From positions 1-32,571 of the forward strand of contig CAKPVT010000021.1 of the NCBI GenBank assembly GCA_934196125.1: 32,571 nucleotides of DNA, written 5' to 3'. The notes under the pieces were generated by a model that was given only the letters and a program-made list of their open reading frames with translations, was not told the DNA's origin and did not search any database. The position numbers and the translations under genes are program-made. This stretch comes from an uncultured Streptococcus sp. Lineage in GTDB: Bacteria; Bacillota; Bacilli; Lactobacillales; Streptococcaceae. The first letter of the stretch is position 1; the number at the start of each line of letters is the position of its first letter. This document shows positions 1 to 8,294 of the stretch, one piece after another.

Positions 1-75
1 TCTTCGTAACTCAATTTCATACAAAAACACCCCAAAAGTTAGATTTTTTCTGTCCAACTTTTGGGGTGCAGTTCA
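1..75 (-). mobile_element. Tip of an IS3-family insertion sequence (partial)
   Basis: On the minus strand the element appears to begin at 75 with TGAACTGCACCCC; IS3-family ends characteristically start with TG. It runs off the left edge. An ATG at 20-18 opens a reading frame with only six codons in view (MKLSYE), which matches the start of streptococcal IS3-family OrfA (HTH) proteins as I remember them. The tip lies about 23 bp past the asnS stop codon. The family call rests on the end sequence, the hairpin at 28-68 and this short N-terminus, because the rest of the element is outside the window. Confidence 0.7.
28..68 (-). promoter_or_regulatory. Hairpin at the IS tip
   Basis: CACCCCAAAAGTT (28-40) and AACTTTTGGGGTG (56-68) form a perfect 13-bp stem with a 15-nt loop. 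The structure lies between the IS end and the transposase start at 20. The GGGGTG arm is the only Shine-Dalgarno-like sequence before that ATG, so transcripts entering from asnS would fold it away. It could also serve as the asnS terminator, since a T5 run follows the stem on the minus strand. Confidence 0.65.
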
Positions 76-98
76 CTATTAGCGTCTTTTTATATATA

Positions 99-1445
99 CT
101 AAGGTTTAATACGATGTAGCATACGTGGGAATGGAATGGCTTCACGGATGTGTTTTGTTCCAGCCACGAATGTTACCATACGTTCGATACCGATACCAAA
201 TCCAGCGTGTGGTACTGAACCGTATTTGCGAAGGTCAAGGTAGAATTCGTATTCCGATTTATCCATTTCAAGGGCATCCATTTTAGCCACAAGAGCATCG
301 TAATCATCTTCACGGACTGAACCACCGATGATTTCACCGTAACCTTCTGGTGCAAGAAGGTCAGCACACAAAACGCGTCCTGGGTTACCAGGAACTGATT
401 TCATATAGAAAGCTTTGAAGCTTGCAGGATAATTGATAACGAATGTTGGAACACCAAAATAGTTTGAAATCCAAGTTTCATGTGGTGAACCGAAGTCATC
501 ACCGTGTTCTAGATGTTCGTAATCAGCATCTTCGTCATTTTCATGTTCTTGAAGAAGCGAGATAGCATCATCGTAAGAAACACGTTTGAATGGTTCTGCA
601 ATGTATTTTTTAAGTAAATCAACGTCACGTTCCAAGATTTCAAGGGCTTGTGGAGCACGGTCAAGAACACCTTGGATAAGAGCTTTAACATAAGCTTCTT
701 GAAGATCAAGAGATTCTTCGTGTGAAAGGAATGAATATTCAGCATCCATCATCCAGAACTCAGTCAAGTGACGGCGAGTTTTTGATTTTTCAGCACGGAA
801 AACAGGACCGAAGTCAAAGACACGACCAAGCGCCATAGCACCAGCTTCAAGGTACAATTGACCTGATTGGCTCAAGTAAGCAGGTGTACCAAAGTAGTCT
901 GTTTCAAACAATTCTGTCGAATCTTCAGCCGCATTTCCTGATAAGATTGGGCTATCAAATTTGATGAAGCCATTTTTATCAAAGAATTCATAAGTTGCGT
1001 AGATAATTGCATTACGAACTTGCATGATAGCTATTTGTTTGCGTGAACGCAACCACAAGTGACGGTGATCCATTAGGAAATCTGTACCATGTTCTTTTGG
1101 AGTGATTGGGTAATCTTCTGAATGACCAACAATTTCAAGGTCTGTCACATCAAGCTCATAACCAAATTTTGAACGAGAATCTTCTTTAACAATACCTGTG
1201 ATAAGGATAGAAGTTTCTTGGTTAAGGTGTTTGATAGTATTGAATTTTTCAGTTCCTTCTTCTTCACCAAATTTTTCGATGAAGTTCGGTTTGAAAGCAA
1301 CAGCTTGGAAGAATGCTGTTCCGTCACGAAGTTGTAGGAAGGCAATTTTTCCTTTTCCTGATTTGTTGGCAACCCAAGCACCGATTGTGACTTCTTCACC
1401 AACATGGTCTTTAACATCAATAATAGATACGTAATCTTTAGACAT
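99..1445 (-). CDS. asnS: Asparaginyl-tRNA synthetase
   Basis: Charges tRNA-Asn with asparagine in the cytoplasm. The 448-residue product has the class IIb layout: an N-terminal OB-fold anticodon-binding domain (near EVTIGAWVANKSGKGKIAFL), then the class II core with motif 2 (FRAEKSKTRRHLTEFWMMD) and motif 3 (GFGIGIERMV) close to the C-terminus. I chose the ATG at 1445 because AGAGG lies just upstream of it; the TTG five codons earlier would place that ribosome-binding site inside the gene. It is the last gene of ypmB-aspB-inhibitor-asnS, an order resembling Bacillus ypmB-aspB-asnS. An IS lies about 23 bp past the stop. Confidence 0.97.
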   Translation of the reverse strand: MSKDYVSIIDVKDHVGEEVTIGAWVANKSGKGKIAFLQLRDGTAFFQAVAFKPNFIEKFGEEEGTEKFNTIKHLNQETSILITGIVKEDSRSKFGYELDVTDLEIVGHSEDYPITPKEHGTDFLMDHRHLWLRSRKQIAIMQVRNAIIYATYEFFDKNGFIKFDSPILSGNAAEDSTELFETDYFGTPAYLSQSGQLYLEAGAMALGRVFDFGPVFRAEKSKTRRHLTEFWMMDAEYSFLSHEESLDLQEAYVKALIQGVLDRAPQALEILERDVDLLKKYIAEPFKRVSYDDAISLLQEHENDEDADYEHLEHGDDFGSPHETWISNYFGVPTFVINYPASFKAFYMKSVPGNPGRVLCADLLAPEGYGEIIGGSVREDDYDALVAKMDALEMDKSEYEFYLDLRKYGSVPHAGFGIGIERMVTFVAGTKHIREAIPFPRMLHRIKP

Positions 1446-1463
1446 ATTTCCTCTTTTCAACTA

Positions 1464-1907
1464 TTACTCTGACACTTCTGTCAGTTTAATCTTACTTATT
1501 TTATTTTTTGTGCTATTGATTGTGACTTGGTAGGTCATTTCTTTTTCGCCGCCGTCCCAGTCTTGACAATAAGTTAACTTGAAAGATTGCTTTCCAGATT
1601 TTGTCACCTTTCCTGTCAATTGACTATAACCGCCAGAACCTACGGTATCTGATTTACTTGGATAAGTGTGATAAGTTACACCTTCTAAAGTAATAGATTC
1701 ACTATTAACATCACTAGCTACCCAAGAATATCCCGTGCTGCTGTTACTAGCCAAGTCAATTTCAAAGGTCTTTTCATCTGTACTAACACGATAATCTCCA
1801 AGTTCTGTTAGCTTGGGAGAGCTTGATTTGAAATGAATTCCCAATCCGACTAATACCATTCCTAAAAAAGCGACTAATACAATAATGATTTTTCGTCTTT
1901 TAGACAT
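1464..1907 (-). CDS. Chagasin-like (I42 family) protease inhibitor, membrane-anchored
   Basis: A 147-residue protein with an N-terminal membrane segment (about residues 7-24) and a small extracellular domain. That domain carries the three loops typical of chagasin/I42 cysteine-protease inhibitors in order: NSSTGYSW (55-62), GSGGY (90-94) and an aromatic loop YCQDW (113-117) where family members often have RPW. Known I42 proteins block papain-like proteases by inserting these loops into the active-site cleft; the target here is unknown. The start codon is 3 nt past the aspB stop and has no clear Shine-Dalgarno site, so translation probably depends on ribosomes finishing aspB. It sits between aspB and asnS, where Bacillus has no such gene. 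The family call is good; the role is inference. Confidence 0.8.
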   Translation of the reverse strand: MSKRRKIIIVLVAFLGMVLVGLGIHFKSSSPKLTELGDYRVSTDEKTFEIDLASNSSTGYSWVASDVNSESITLEGVTYHTYPSKSDTVGSGGYSQLTGKVTKSGKQSFKLTYCQDWDGGEKEMTYQVTINSTKNKISKIKLTEVSE

Positions 1908-1910
1908 AGC

Positions 1911-3092
1911 TTATTTTTCTATAAAGGCTTTCAAACGATTAACAGCGTCTTTCAAAGTGTCTAAGTCAGTGGCATAGCTCAAACGAACATTTTCAGGAGC
2001 ACCAAAACCTGCACCAGTGACAAGAGCAACACCGACTTCTTCAAGAATAGCCGTTGTAAATGCTGTGACGTCTGTATAGCCTTTCATTTCCATCGCTTTT
2101 TTCACGTTAGGGAAAAGGTAGAATGCCCCTTGTGGTTTAATCACTTCAAATCCAGGAACTTCATTAAGCAATGGATAGATAGTATTAAGGCGTTTTTCGA
2201 AAGCTTGACGCATTGCCTCAATAGAATCTTGTGGACCAGTAAGAGCTTCAATGGCTGCATATTGAGAAACGGCTGTCAAATTTGAGGTTGTTTGGCTAAT
2301 AACTTTTGCCATTCCTGAAATAATTTCTTCTTCAGCGACCGCAAAACCGACACGCCAACCTGTCATGGCATAAGTTTTCGAAACACCATTAACCACAACA
2401 GTTTGTTTTCTGATAGCTTCTGAAATACTTGAGATTGGTGTAAACTCATTACCGTTATAAACCAAACGTCCATAAATATCGTCAGCAAGAATTAGAATGT
2501 TGTGTTCTACTGCCCAATTTCCGATAGCTTCCAATTCATCACGTGTGTAAATCATACCTGTTGGATTAGATGGCGAATTTAACAAGAGAACTTTTGTTTT
2601 TTCTGTACGAGCTGCTTCAAGTTGTTCAACGGTCGCTTTGAAATGATTGCTTTCAGTTGTCGCAACAGTTACTGGCACGCCATCAACCATTTTGACTTGG
2701 TCAACATAAGACACCCAGCACGGTGTCGGGATAATGACTTCATCTCCTGGATTAAGAACAGTTGTAAAGAAAGTATAAAGGATAAATTTCGCACCTGTTG
2801 CCACAACCACTTGATTACGATTGATTGAATAACCATAGAATTTTTCCATATAGCTATTAATAGCATCTTTTAATTCAGGTAGTCCTGAAGCAACTGTGTA
2901 AAAGCTTGCTTTACCATTTTGAATTGCCTCAATAGCCGCATCTTGGATATTTTTAGGAGTTACAAAATCAGGTTCTCCCAAAGTAAGTGATAAAATATCA
3001 CGACCTTCTGCTTTTAAGGCTTTAGCACGCGCACTTGCTGCTAGTGTCACACTCTCTTCCATGTTCAACACGCGATTTGATAAGTTTGTCAT
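1911..3092 (-). CDS. aspB: Aspartate aminotransferase (PLP-dependent, class I/II)
   Basis: Interconverts aspartate/2-oxoglutarate and oxaloacetate/glutamate. The 393-residue product has normal length for the AspB (subgroup I-gamma) type. Visible landmarks are NSPSNPTG (172-179), ADDIYGRL (203-210) holding the cofactor-binding Asp and Tyr, and the Schiff-base lysine K239 in SKTYAMTGWRVG. Its ATG overlaps the end of the upstream ypmB-like gene by 4 nt (ATGA), so the two are translationally coupled. Its neighbour asnS uses asparagine, which is made from aspartate, a sensible metabolic grouping. Narrow substrate choice cannot be read from the sequence. Confidence 0.95.
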   Translation of the reverse strand: MTNLSNRVLNMEESVTLAASARAKALKAEGRDILSLTLGEPDFVTPKNIQDAAIEAIQNGKASFYTVASGLPELKDAINSYMEKFYGYSINRNQVVVATGAKFILYTFFTTVLNPGDEVIIPTPCWVSYVDQVKMVDGVPVTVATTESNHFKATVEQLEAARTEKTKVLLLNSPSNPTGMIYTRDELEAIGNWAVEHNILILADDIYGRLVYNGNEFTPISSISEAIRKQTVVVNGVSKTYAMTGWRVGFAVAEEEIISGMAKVISQTTSNLTAVSQYAAIEALTGPQDSIEAMRQAFEKRLNTIYPLLNEVPGFEVIKPQGAFYLFPNVKKAMEMKGYTDVTAFTTAILEEVGVALVTGAGFGAPENVRLSYATDLDTLKDAVNRLKAFIEK

Positions 3093-3559
3093 ATGCCCTC
3101 CTTCTTCACGAACTCACTTGTTTCAAAATTCACAAGATAATAACCATTAGTAGCTGTTACTTCCCAAATAGGCGTTTCGTCATAAATACCATAAACAACC
3201 TTAGAAATACCAGTCGCTCCGTTTGCTGTCGCAACTTGCTTAGCTTCTTTACGACTAATACCATCATTTACAGAGTAGACATAAACTTCACCATTGTCCT
3301 CGCCAACAGATACAATCTTTTGCTCTCCAGATGATGTTGTCCCATAAACGCTATAATAAGTCTCTGAACCATTATAAAGGTCAACTGAAGATGTTTCTAT
3401 CAAATCAGCTTTTTCAACGGCAACTTGGGTAGCCAATTTTTCTGCGTCCAGTCTTGGTTTCACTGATAGATACAAAACTGTCACCACAGAAATCAAGAGA
3501 ACTAAGAAAATCAAGCTAAAACCAAGTAAATACTGTTTTACTGGTGTTAATTTTTTCAT
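3089..3559 (-). CDS. TseB/YpmB-like membrane protein (DUF5590)
   Basis: A 156-residue protein with a short cytoplasmic start, one membrane helix (about residues 12-30) and an extracellular part with the PepSY-like beta/alpha pattern of DUF5590 proteins (GEVYVYSVNDGISRKEAKQV and WEVTATNGYYLVNFET). The Bacillus homologue YpmB (TseB) helps regulate cell-wall elongation through PBP2A; applying that role here is inference. Position supports the call, since ypmB precedes aspB and asnS in Bacillus. AAGGGAG lies 4 nt before the ATG. It is probably the first gene of the operon, with its own promoter at the end of dinG. Confidence 0.85.
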   Translation of the reverse strand: MKKLTPVKQYLLGFSLIFLVLLISVVTVLYLSVKPRLDAEKLATQVAVEKADLIETSSVDLYNGSETYYSVYGTTSSGEQKIVSVGEDNGEVYVYSVNDGISRKEAKQVATANGATGISKVVYGIYDETPIWEVTATNGYYLVNFETSEFVKKEGI

Positions 3560-3588
3560 TTACTTCTCCCTTTTAGTTTATCCCCTTT

Positions 3589-3597
3589 ATTATAGCA
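3589..3597 (-). promoter_or_regulatory. Extended -10 promoter for ypmB-aspB-inhibitor-asnS
   Basis: The minus strand reads TGCTATAAT, an exact extended -10 element, about 30 nt before the ypmB-like ATG. It overlaps the dinG stop codon. No good -35 box is visible 16-18 bp upstream, which extended -10 promoters tolerate. Confidence 0.65.
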
Positions 3598-6073
3598 AAA
3601 AATTCTTTATTTCTGTTAGACTCTTTGAAAATTTTTGAGAAGAAAGGTAAGATTCTTCTGCCAAAGCATCATTTATCATTTTTCCGTATGATTTTGTCAA
3701 TATCCGATTGTCTAAAATGAGCACAGCTGAGCGTTGATTGTCACGTCTCATCGTACGTCCAATCGCTTGTTTTAATTTCAAGATTGCTAATGGTAATGAA
3801 TAATCATAAAACGGTGATTTGGCTTGCGCTAGCAAATGATTGCTGATTTTTTGCACAAATAAATCCTTAGGATTTTCAAATGGCAATCGTGTGATGACCT
3901 CAATCATTTTATCCGCTTGAACAAAATCCACACCTTCCCAGAAAGCGCCTGTTCCAAGCAGAATACGACTTTCACCACGTTCAAAACGGCGTTTAACATT
4001 ATAAGCCGTGCCATTTTTCTCCTGCGTCAAATGATGAAGTGCCATATCATCTAGTAAATCAGAAACATCAAGCATTGTTTTCTTAGCATTAAATAACACC
4101 AAAATCGGCTTATCCAATTGTTTCAACTGATAAATACGTTCCGCAATAGCTGAAGCATATTCTTCCTCAGAAATATCAGCGACATTTGGCATTTCCTCAT
4201 CAATCCAAATATGTTGGGCATTCTGCTTATCATGCGCAATGCTCATGAAATGATAGTGTTCAAAGCCTAGCAAATCAGCTAAACTAACCTGCGGACTGAT
4301 ATGCAAGGTTGCCGAAATCATATAAGTCTTGCGTATTTCGGGTAGAAATTCTTGAAAATTCAACAATTCTTCACTACTAGCATTTAGGTAAGTTTGACGT
4401 TTTTCATTTTCAACAATTGTCTCAAACCAAAAATCAGTAAAAGGCTGCGCAAATAAGGCTAACAAATCCTCCAAACAAATATATCGCCAATCAGGATTGA
4501 AAGCCAGCAATTCATTGGTTGTTTGTTCTAAATGACGAGCGTCCTCTGTTGTCACATAGACTTCTTGATTTTGGTAGAAACGTGTTGCCAAATGGCTCAA
4601 TTGGAAAGAAAGGCTTTCTATCAATCGTTTTTCCAATGTCGGTAAAGCTGCATCTAAGTGCTTTTCAAGTTTTTGCACCAATTGCGTTACGTTAACACGA
4701 CGACGTGAAAATTGCTCCAAATTTAAAATCAATTTTTGGGCTTCATCAAAAACAAGCACTTTCTTAGCCGCAAACGCCTTATCATCTTGCACACGTTCCA
4801 AAAAATAAGCATGATTAATAATCAATAGTTTGCTATGTTTCGCATTTTCATAAGTACGATTCCAAAAATCAACATCCTTATAAAGGGATTTTTTGCTTAA
4901 ATTTCCATCATGTTTAATCTGGTCAAAATAAACTTCAAATCGCTGTTTTTGTTTGATTTCATCTAAATCGCCAGTTTCCGTTTCAGTCAGCCAAACCAAA
5001 AGCTGCATTTTATAACGATTTACCAAACGATTATCCCCTTCACGTCGCAAACTATCCGCGAAGGCATCTAATTTAATATAGTTACCAGGCCCTTTAATCG
5101 ATTGACACGGTATGTGAAAAACATCTTGAATCTGTCTGACTTCATTTGCCATGATTTGGTCTTGAAGAACCTTAGTTGGTACGGAAACAATGACCTGCTC
5201 ATTTTGAGCCAACTGGAGTAAAGGTAAAAGATAACCATAGGTTTTTCCAAGTCCTGCTTGCGCTTCTAAAAATGAGATCTGTGACGATTGAAAATCATCT
5301 TTAACCAACTGTGCAAACTGACTTTGCTTTTCACGCGCATCCAAACCCAGAAGCGCCAAATTAACATCAAACGATTCTGATAATTGACGCGCTTCACCAA
5401 TCGTTTTTGGTTGTCGTAGCACTAAGCCACCAACTTCTTGAAAATCTTTTGGCGATAAAACCTTAGCCTGTTTGAAGCTTTCCTCAATTAACATCCCTGT
5501 TTCAAACAAAAGGTTATCAGCTAAAGGCAAAAGGCTTTCCAAGACTTCCTTGGACAGGCTCTTCATTTTTGCTTTCAATTTTAAAAATAGCTGCGCAGTC
5601 GCATAGGCATCTGAAATTGCCGTGTGAGCATCTGCCAAATCTAAAGCTAAAGCATCAGCTAAATTTCCCAAACTGTATTTCTCAAAAGTTGGATAAAAAA
5701 CCTGCGCCAATTCAACCGTATCAACGCGAGGTGTTCGTAATTCATAGCCTTCCATGAATAATTGTTCTGCTAGCAGATTGGCATCAAATTTGACATTGTG
5801 AGCCACAAAAACACAATCCTCAATTAGGTTAAAAATCTCCTGCGCAACTTGTGAAAAATCTGGCGCTTTTGCCAATTGCTCATCTGTAATACCAGTCAAA
5901 TTAATAATATGTTCAGATAAAGCCTCGTGAGGATTGACATCCGTTTGATAGGTCTTGACGATTTCATCGTTTTCAATAATCACAATCCCAACTTGGATAA
6001 TTTCTGCCATTACATGGGCACCCGTTGCCTCCAAATCCACAATAGCATATTTTTGAGAATTTACTTGCATCAT
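3590..6073 (-). CDS. dinG: DinG-family exonuclease/helicase-like protein
   Basis: An 827-residue fusion typical of Firmicute DinG. Residues 1-165 form a DEDDh 3'-5' exonuclease with DLEATG (13-18), HNVKFD (92-97) and DAHTAISD (148-155). The rest is an XPD-like superfamily 2 helicase with Walker A AQAGLGKT (271-278), DEAQ (443-446) and a QAIGRTMRR motif VI. The Fe-S cysteines of E. coli DinG are absent: the KGPGNYIK stretch has Lys where a cysteine is usual. Gram-positive DinG of this kind was reported in S. aureus to act as a nuclease rather than a helicase, so that is the likelier activity. There is no Shine-Dalgarno site; the -10 box ends only 9 nt before the start (ATGATG, so the second ATG is also possible). 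Confidence 0.92.
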   Translation of the reverse strand: MMQVNSQKYAIVDLEATGAHVMAEIIQVGIVIIENDEIVKTYQTDVNPHEALSEHIINLTGITDEQLAKAPDFSQVAQEIFNLIEDCVFVAHNVKFDANLLAEQLFMEGYELRTPRVDTVELAQVFYPTFEKYSLGNLADALALDLADAHTAISDAYATAQLFLKLKAKMKSLSKEVLESLLPLADNLLFETGMLIEESFKQAKVLSPKDFQEVGGLVLRQPKTIGEARQLSESFDVNLALLGLDAREKQSQFAQLVKDDFQSSQISFLEAQAGLGKTYGYLLPLLQLAQNEQVIVSVPTKVLQDQIMANEVRQIQDVFHIPCQSIKGPGNYIKLDAFADSLRREGDNRLVNRYKMQLLVWLTETETGDLDEIKQKQRFEVYFDQIKHDGNLSKKSLYKDVDFWNRTYENAKHSKLLIINHAYFLERVQDDKAFAAKKVLVFDEAQKLILNLEQFSRRRVNVTQLVQKLEKHLDAALPTLEKRLIESLSFQLSHLATRFYQNQEVYVTTEDARHLEQTTNELLAFNPDWRYICLEDLLALFAQPFTDFWFETIVENEKRQTYLNASSEELLNFQEFLPEIRKTYMISATLHISPQVSLADLLGFEHYHFMSIAHDKQNAQHIWIDEEMPNVADISEEEYASAIAERIYQLKQLDKPILVLFNAKKTMLDVSDLLDDMALHHLTQEKNGTAYNVKRRFERGESRILLGTGAFWEGVDFVQADKMIEVITRLPFENPKDLFVQKISNHLLAQAKSPFYDYSLPLAILKLKQAIGRTMRRDNQRSAVLILDNRILTKSYGKMINDALAEESYLSSQKFSKSLTEIKNFLL

Positions 6074-6082
6074 AACACATAG

Positions 6083-6091
6083 ATTATACCA
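6083..6091 (-). promoter_or_regulatory. dinG promoter, nearly leaderless
   Basis: The minus strand reads TGGTATAAT, a consensus extended -10. The box ends 9 nt before the first ATG of dinG, so the 5' leader should be only about 0-3 nt. No convincing -35 box and no Shine-Dalgarno sequence are present. Confidence 0.65.
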
Positions 6092-6160
6092 TTTTTGCTA
6101 GGTACATTCATCTAATCTCAACATTATTTTTAATCTCACATATCTCCAAATCTCACAAAT

Positions 6161-6189
6161 ATGACTTTTAGCCAAATTTTTGATACACT
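6161..6189 (+). promoter_or_regulatory. Promoter of the MBL-fold hydrolase, leaderless
   Basis: ATGACT (6161-6166) and TACACT (6184-6189) are separated by 17 bp, and the -10 is extended (TGATACACT). Only six T residues separate it from the ATG at 6196. No Shine-Dalgarno sequence is present, so transcription should start at or very near the start codon. Confidence 0.6.
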
Positions 6190-6195
6190 TTTTTT

Positions 6196-6828
6196 ATGAA
6201 GATTTTTAGATTATTAAATCACGTTGCACGTGAAAATACTTATTTATTGGTCAATGACCAAGGCATTATTGTTGTTGATCCAGGTAGTGATGTTGACCAT
6301 ATTCAAGAAAAGATTGCTTCATTTGATAAACCAGTTGTGGCAATTTTAATCACACATGCTCATTATGACCATATTATGGGGCTTGATGTCATTCGTGACG
6401 CTTTTGGGCACCCACCTGTTTACATTTCTGATAAAGAAGCATCTTGGCTTTATTCGCCGAAAGATAATTTTTCAGGTTTGGAGCGCCATGCGGATTTGCC
6501 AGATGTTGTCTTAGCACCTGCCGAACATCATTATCAGTATGATGATTATCAAATCGCTGATTTTCGTTTTCAAGTTCGTCAAACGCCTGGACATTCCTGC
6601 GGTAGTGTTTCCTTAGTATTTCCAGATGACGAATTGGTTTTAACTGGCGATGCTCTTTTTCGTGAAACAATCGGACGCACAGATTTGCCAACAGGAAATT
6701 CTGAACAATTACTAAATAGTATAAAAACTGAACTTTTTAGCTTGCCAAATCATTTCATGGTTTACCCTGGTCATGGTCGTGAAACGACTATTGCCCACGA
6801 GAAAAATTTTAACCCATATTTTAACTAG
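6196..6828 (+). CDS. MBL-fold metallo-hydrolase (glyoxalase II-like)
   Basis: A 210-residue single-domain metallo-beta-lactamase-fold enzyme. The metal-binding motif is THAHYDH (53-59); further ligands lie in TPGHSCGS, TGDALF and YPGHG near the C-terminus. The length and the GRTDLPTGN segment are typical of the small bacterial proteins annotated as hydroxyacylglutathione hydrolase-like, often of unknown substrate. Thioesterase activity on glutathione or another thiol is inference. The start is fixed by the promoter: its -10 box ends 6 nt before this ATG and nothing else would initiate here. The next reading frame begins 3 nt after the stop and is a pseudogene. Confidence 0.9.
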   Translation: MKIFRLLNHVARENTYLLVNDQGIIVVDPGSDVDHIQEKIASFDKPVVAILITHAHYDHIMGLDVIRDAFGHPPVYISDKEASWLYSPKDNFSGLERHADLPDVVLAPAEHHYQYDDYQIADFRFQVRQTPGHSCGSVSLVFPDDELVLTGDALFRETIGRTDLPTGNSEQLLNSIKTELFSLPNHFMVYPGHGRETTIAHEKNFNPYFN

Positions 6829-6830
6829 CC

Positions 6831-7324
6831 ATGAAAAAATCAAGAAATTTACTTTAAGTTTCCTTCTGATTATTGCTACTCTAATTGCCATTAGTGGAGT
6901 GGTACTTCATCAAAAAACTTACCAAGCAAGTTCAGAATCACAGACAGCTGCTAAAACTGCTGAAAGCACAAAAGATTATCTGTTTTTTCAAAGTTCTGGC
7001 ACCGCTAGTTTTTTACCAAGACGCTCTCGTCGAGGAAACAGCCTACGCAAGTTTGGCAAAAAGCTTAGCGCAAGAAGGTTTTGATGTTTATCTCTTAAAA
7101 ACACCTTTGAATCTGCCAGTTTTATCAAGTAACAAAGCCTTAAAAGTGATTGCGAAAAAGCTAAAAAACGCCTCCCTGACGATACCGAATACTTGACTAT
7201 CGTCGGTGGTAATCACAGTGGTTTTGGCGATTACAGCAAACAAACCAAAGACGCTAAAGCAACCATTTCCCAAACAGAACAAGAAAACCAAATCATTCCA
7301 GCTATTACTAATTTTATTGATTAA
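6831..7324 (+). pseudogene. Alpha/beta hydrolase, frameshifted and internally deleted
   Basis: Three frames together give parts of one alpha/beta hydrolase. A signal-anchor N-terminus follows the ATG at 6831 but is out of frame with it: the A6 run (6834-6839) needs one more A. A second shift lies in the T6 run (7009-7014), after which the segment FYQDALVEETAYASLAKSL follows. After about 7150 the frame changes again and jumps to the C-terminal part, TIVGGNHSGFGDY, which carries the likely catalytic His. The nucleophile elbow (GxSxG) and the core between are missing, so several hundred bases were probably lost. No active enzyme can be made. It was probably once translated after the MBL gene, whose stop is 3 nt upstream. 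Confidence 0.85.
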
Positions 7325-7361
7325 AAAAATGACTTTCTGAAATATCAGAAGGTCATTTTTT
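7325..7361. terminator. Bidirectional terminator
   Basis: Arms AAATGACTTTCTGA and TCAGAAGGTCATTT pair around a short loop, with one mismatch-type pair (T/G). There is an A run before the stem and a T run after it, so the hairpin works on both strands. It closes the plus-strand hydrolase pseudogene and the minus-strand ftsX at 7365. Confidence 0.88.
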
Positions 7362-7364
7362 AGA

Positions 7365-8294
7365 TTAAATTTTAAGATAACGTCTCATTGAGATAACTGA
7401 ACCAAGTGCTCCGATAATAATTCCGACTAAGAATATACCTCCAATGACAAGTGGCAGAAATGTGTCGACTGGATATAATGACAAGCCTTGGAGTTCAAAT
7501 TGTGAGTTAACCGATGAGTAAACAGTCTTGTACGCAAAGTAAATAATAATTGATGGAACAATCGCTCCGAGAAGCCCTACCCAAGCACCTTCAAAGAAGA
7601 ATGGTCCACGGATATAAGAATTTTTAGCACCTACCAAACGCATGATTTCAATGTCACGTTGACGAGACATGATTGTCATGCGAATCGTATTGGAAATTAA
7701 GAAAATCGCTACAAAAATCAAAAGCACTGTTCCTGCAAATCCCCATGTACGAATAAATTTAGCAATACTGAAAAGTTGATCTGAATTTGAGCCACCATAA
7801 TCCACTGACTCAACACCTTCAATTTGAGTAATTTTATTAGCCACTTTCTTCACATCTGATGGTGAGTCTACCTCAACAATGTAAACGTCTTGCAATGGAT
7901 TTGAGTCACCGTCAAAAAGTGTCCAATCATCTCCGTAGGCTTCTTGTAATTTTTCAAGTTGTTCATCTTTACTTGAATAAGTAACTGATTCAACACCTGA
8001 AATTTTTGAAATTTGGTCATAAACTTGGTGATACGAATCATTAGTGACTGTTTCACCAACTTCGTTAGTTGTTGTTTCAGAGCTATCTGTTGAGTCAACA
8101 TCCAAATAAACATTAATTTGAATGTTATTTTCAATACCTGTTGTGATGCGCTCAACGTTCAATAGAACAGCGGCAAAAACACCAACAAGTGTCAGTGTAA
8201 TGGTAACAGAGCTGACTGAAGCGATGGTCATCCAGACATTACGTTTCAAACTTTTAATGGATTCCCATAAATGGCGGAAAAAATTTCTAATCAT
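7365..8294 (-). CDS. ftsX: Cell division protein FtsX
   Basis: A 309-residue permease-like partner of FtsE in the divisome. In streptococci FtsEX activates the peptidoglycan hydrolase PcsB (family knowledge). The sequence has a cytoplasmic start (MIRNFFRHLWES), a first membrane helix near residues 20-42, an extracellular domain of about 130 residues, then three more helices. The region MSRQRDIEIMRLVGA is characteristic of FtsX. I placed the start at 8294, 8 nt inside the end of ftsE; upstream in-frame codons overlap ftsE further and match no FtsX N-terminus. The ftsE overlap implies coupled translation. Confidence 0.95.
   Translation of the reverse strand: MIRNFFRHLWESIKSLKRNVWMTIASVSSVTITLTLVGVFAAVLLNVERITTGIENNIQINVYLDVDSTDSSETTTNEVGETVTNDSYHQVYDQISKISGVESVTYSSKDEQLEKLQEAYGDDWTLFDGDSNPLQDVYIVEVDSPSDVKKVANKITQIEGVESVDYGGSNSDQLFSIAKFIRTWGFAGTVLLIFVAIFLISNTIRMTIMSRQRDIEIMRLVGAKNSYIRGPFFFEGAWVGLLGAIVPSIIIYFAYKTVYSSVNSQFELQGLSLYPVDTFLPLVIGGIFLVGIIIGALGSVISMRRYLKI

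Noticed and set aside
1198..1434. Plus-strand open frame of 78 codons inside asnS
   Set aside because: No ribosome-binding site, no recognisable protein, and it lies opposite a strongly conserved gene; a shadow frame.
6885..7196. A separate 103-codon gene in the hydrolase region
   Set aside because: Its sequence is the middle of the alpha/beta hydrolase in a shifted frame and it has no start signal of its own.
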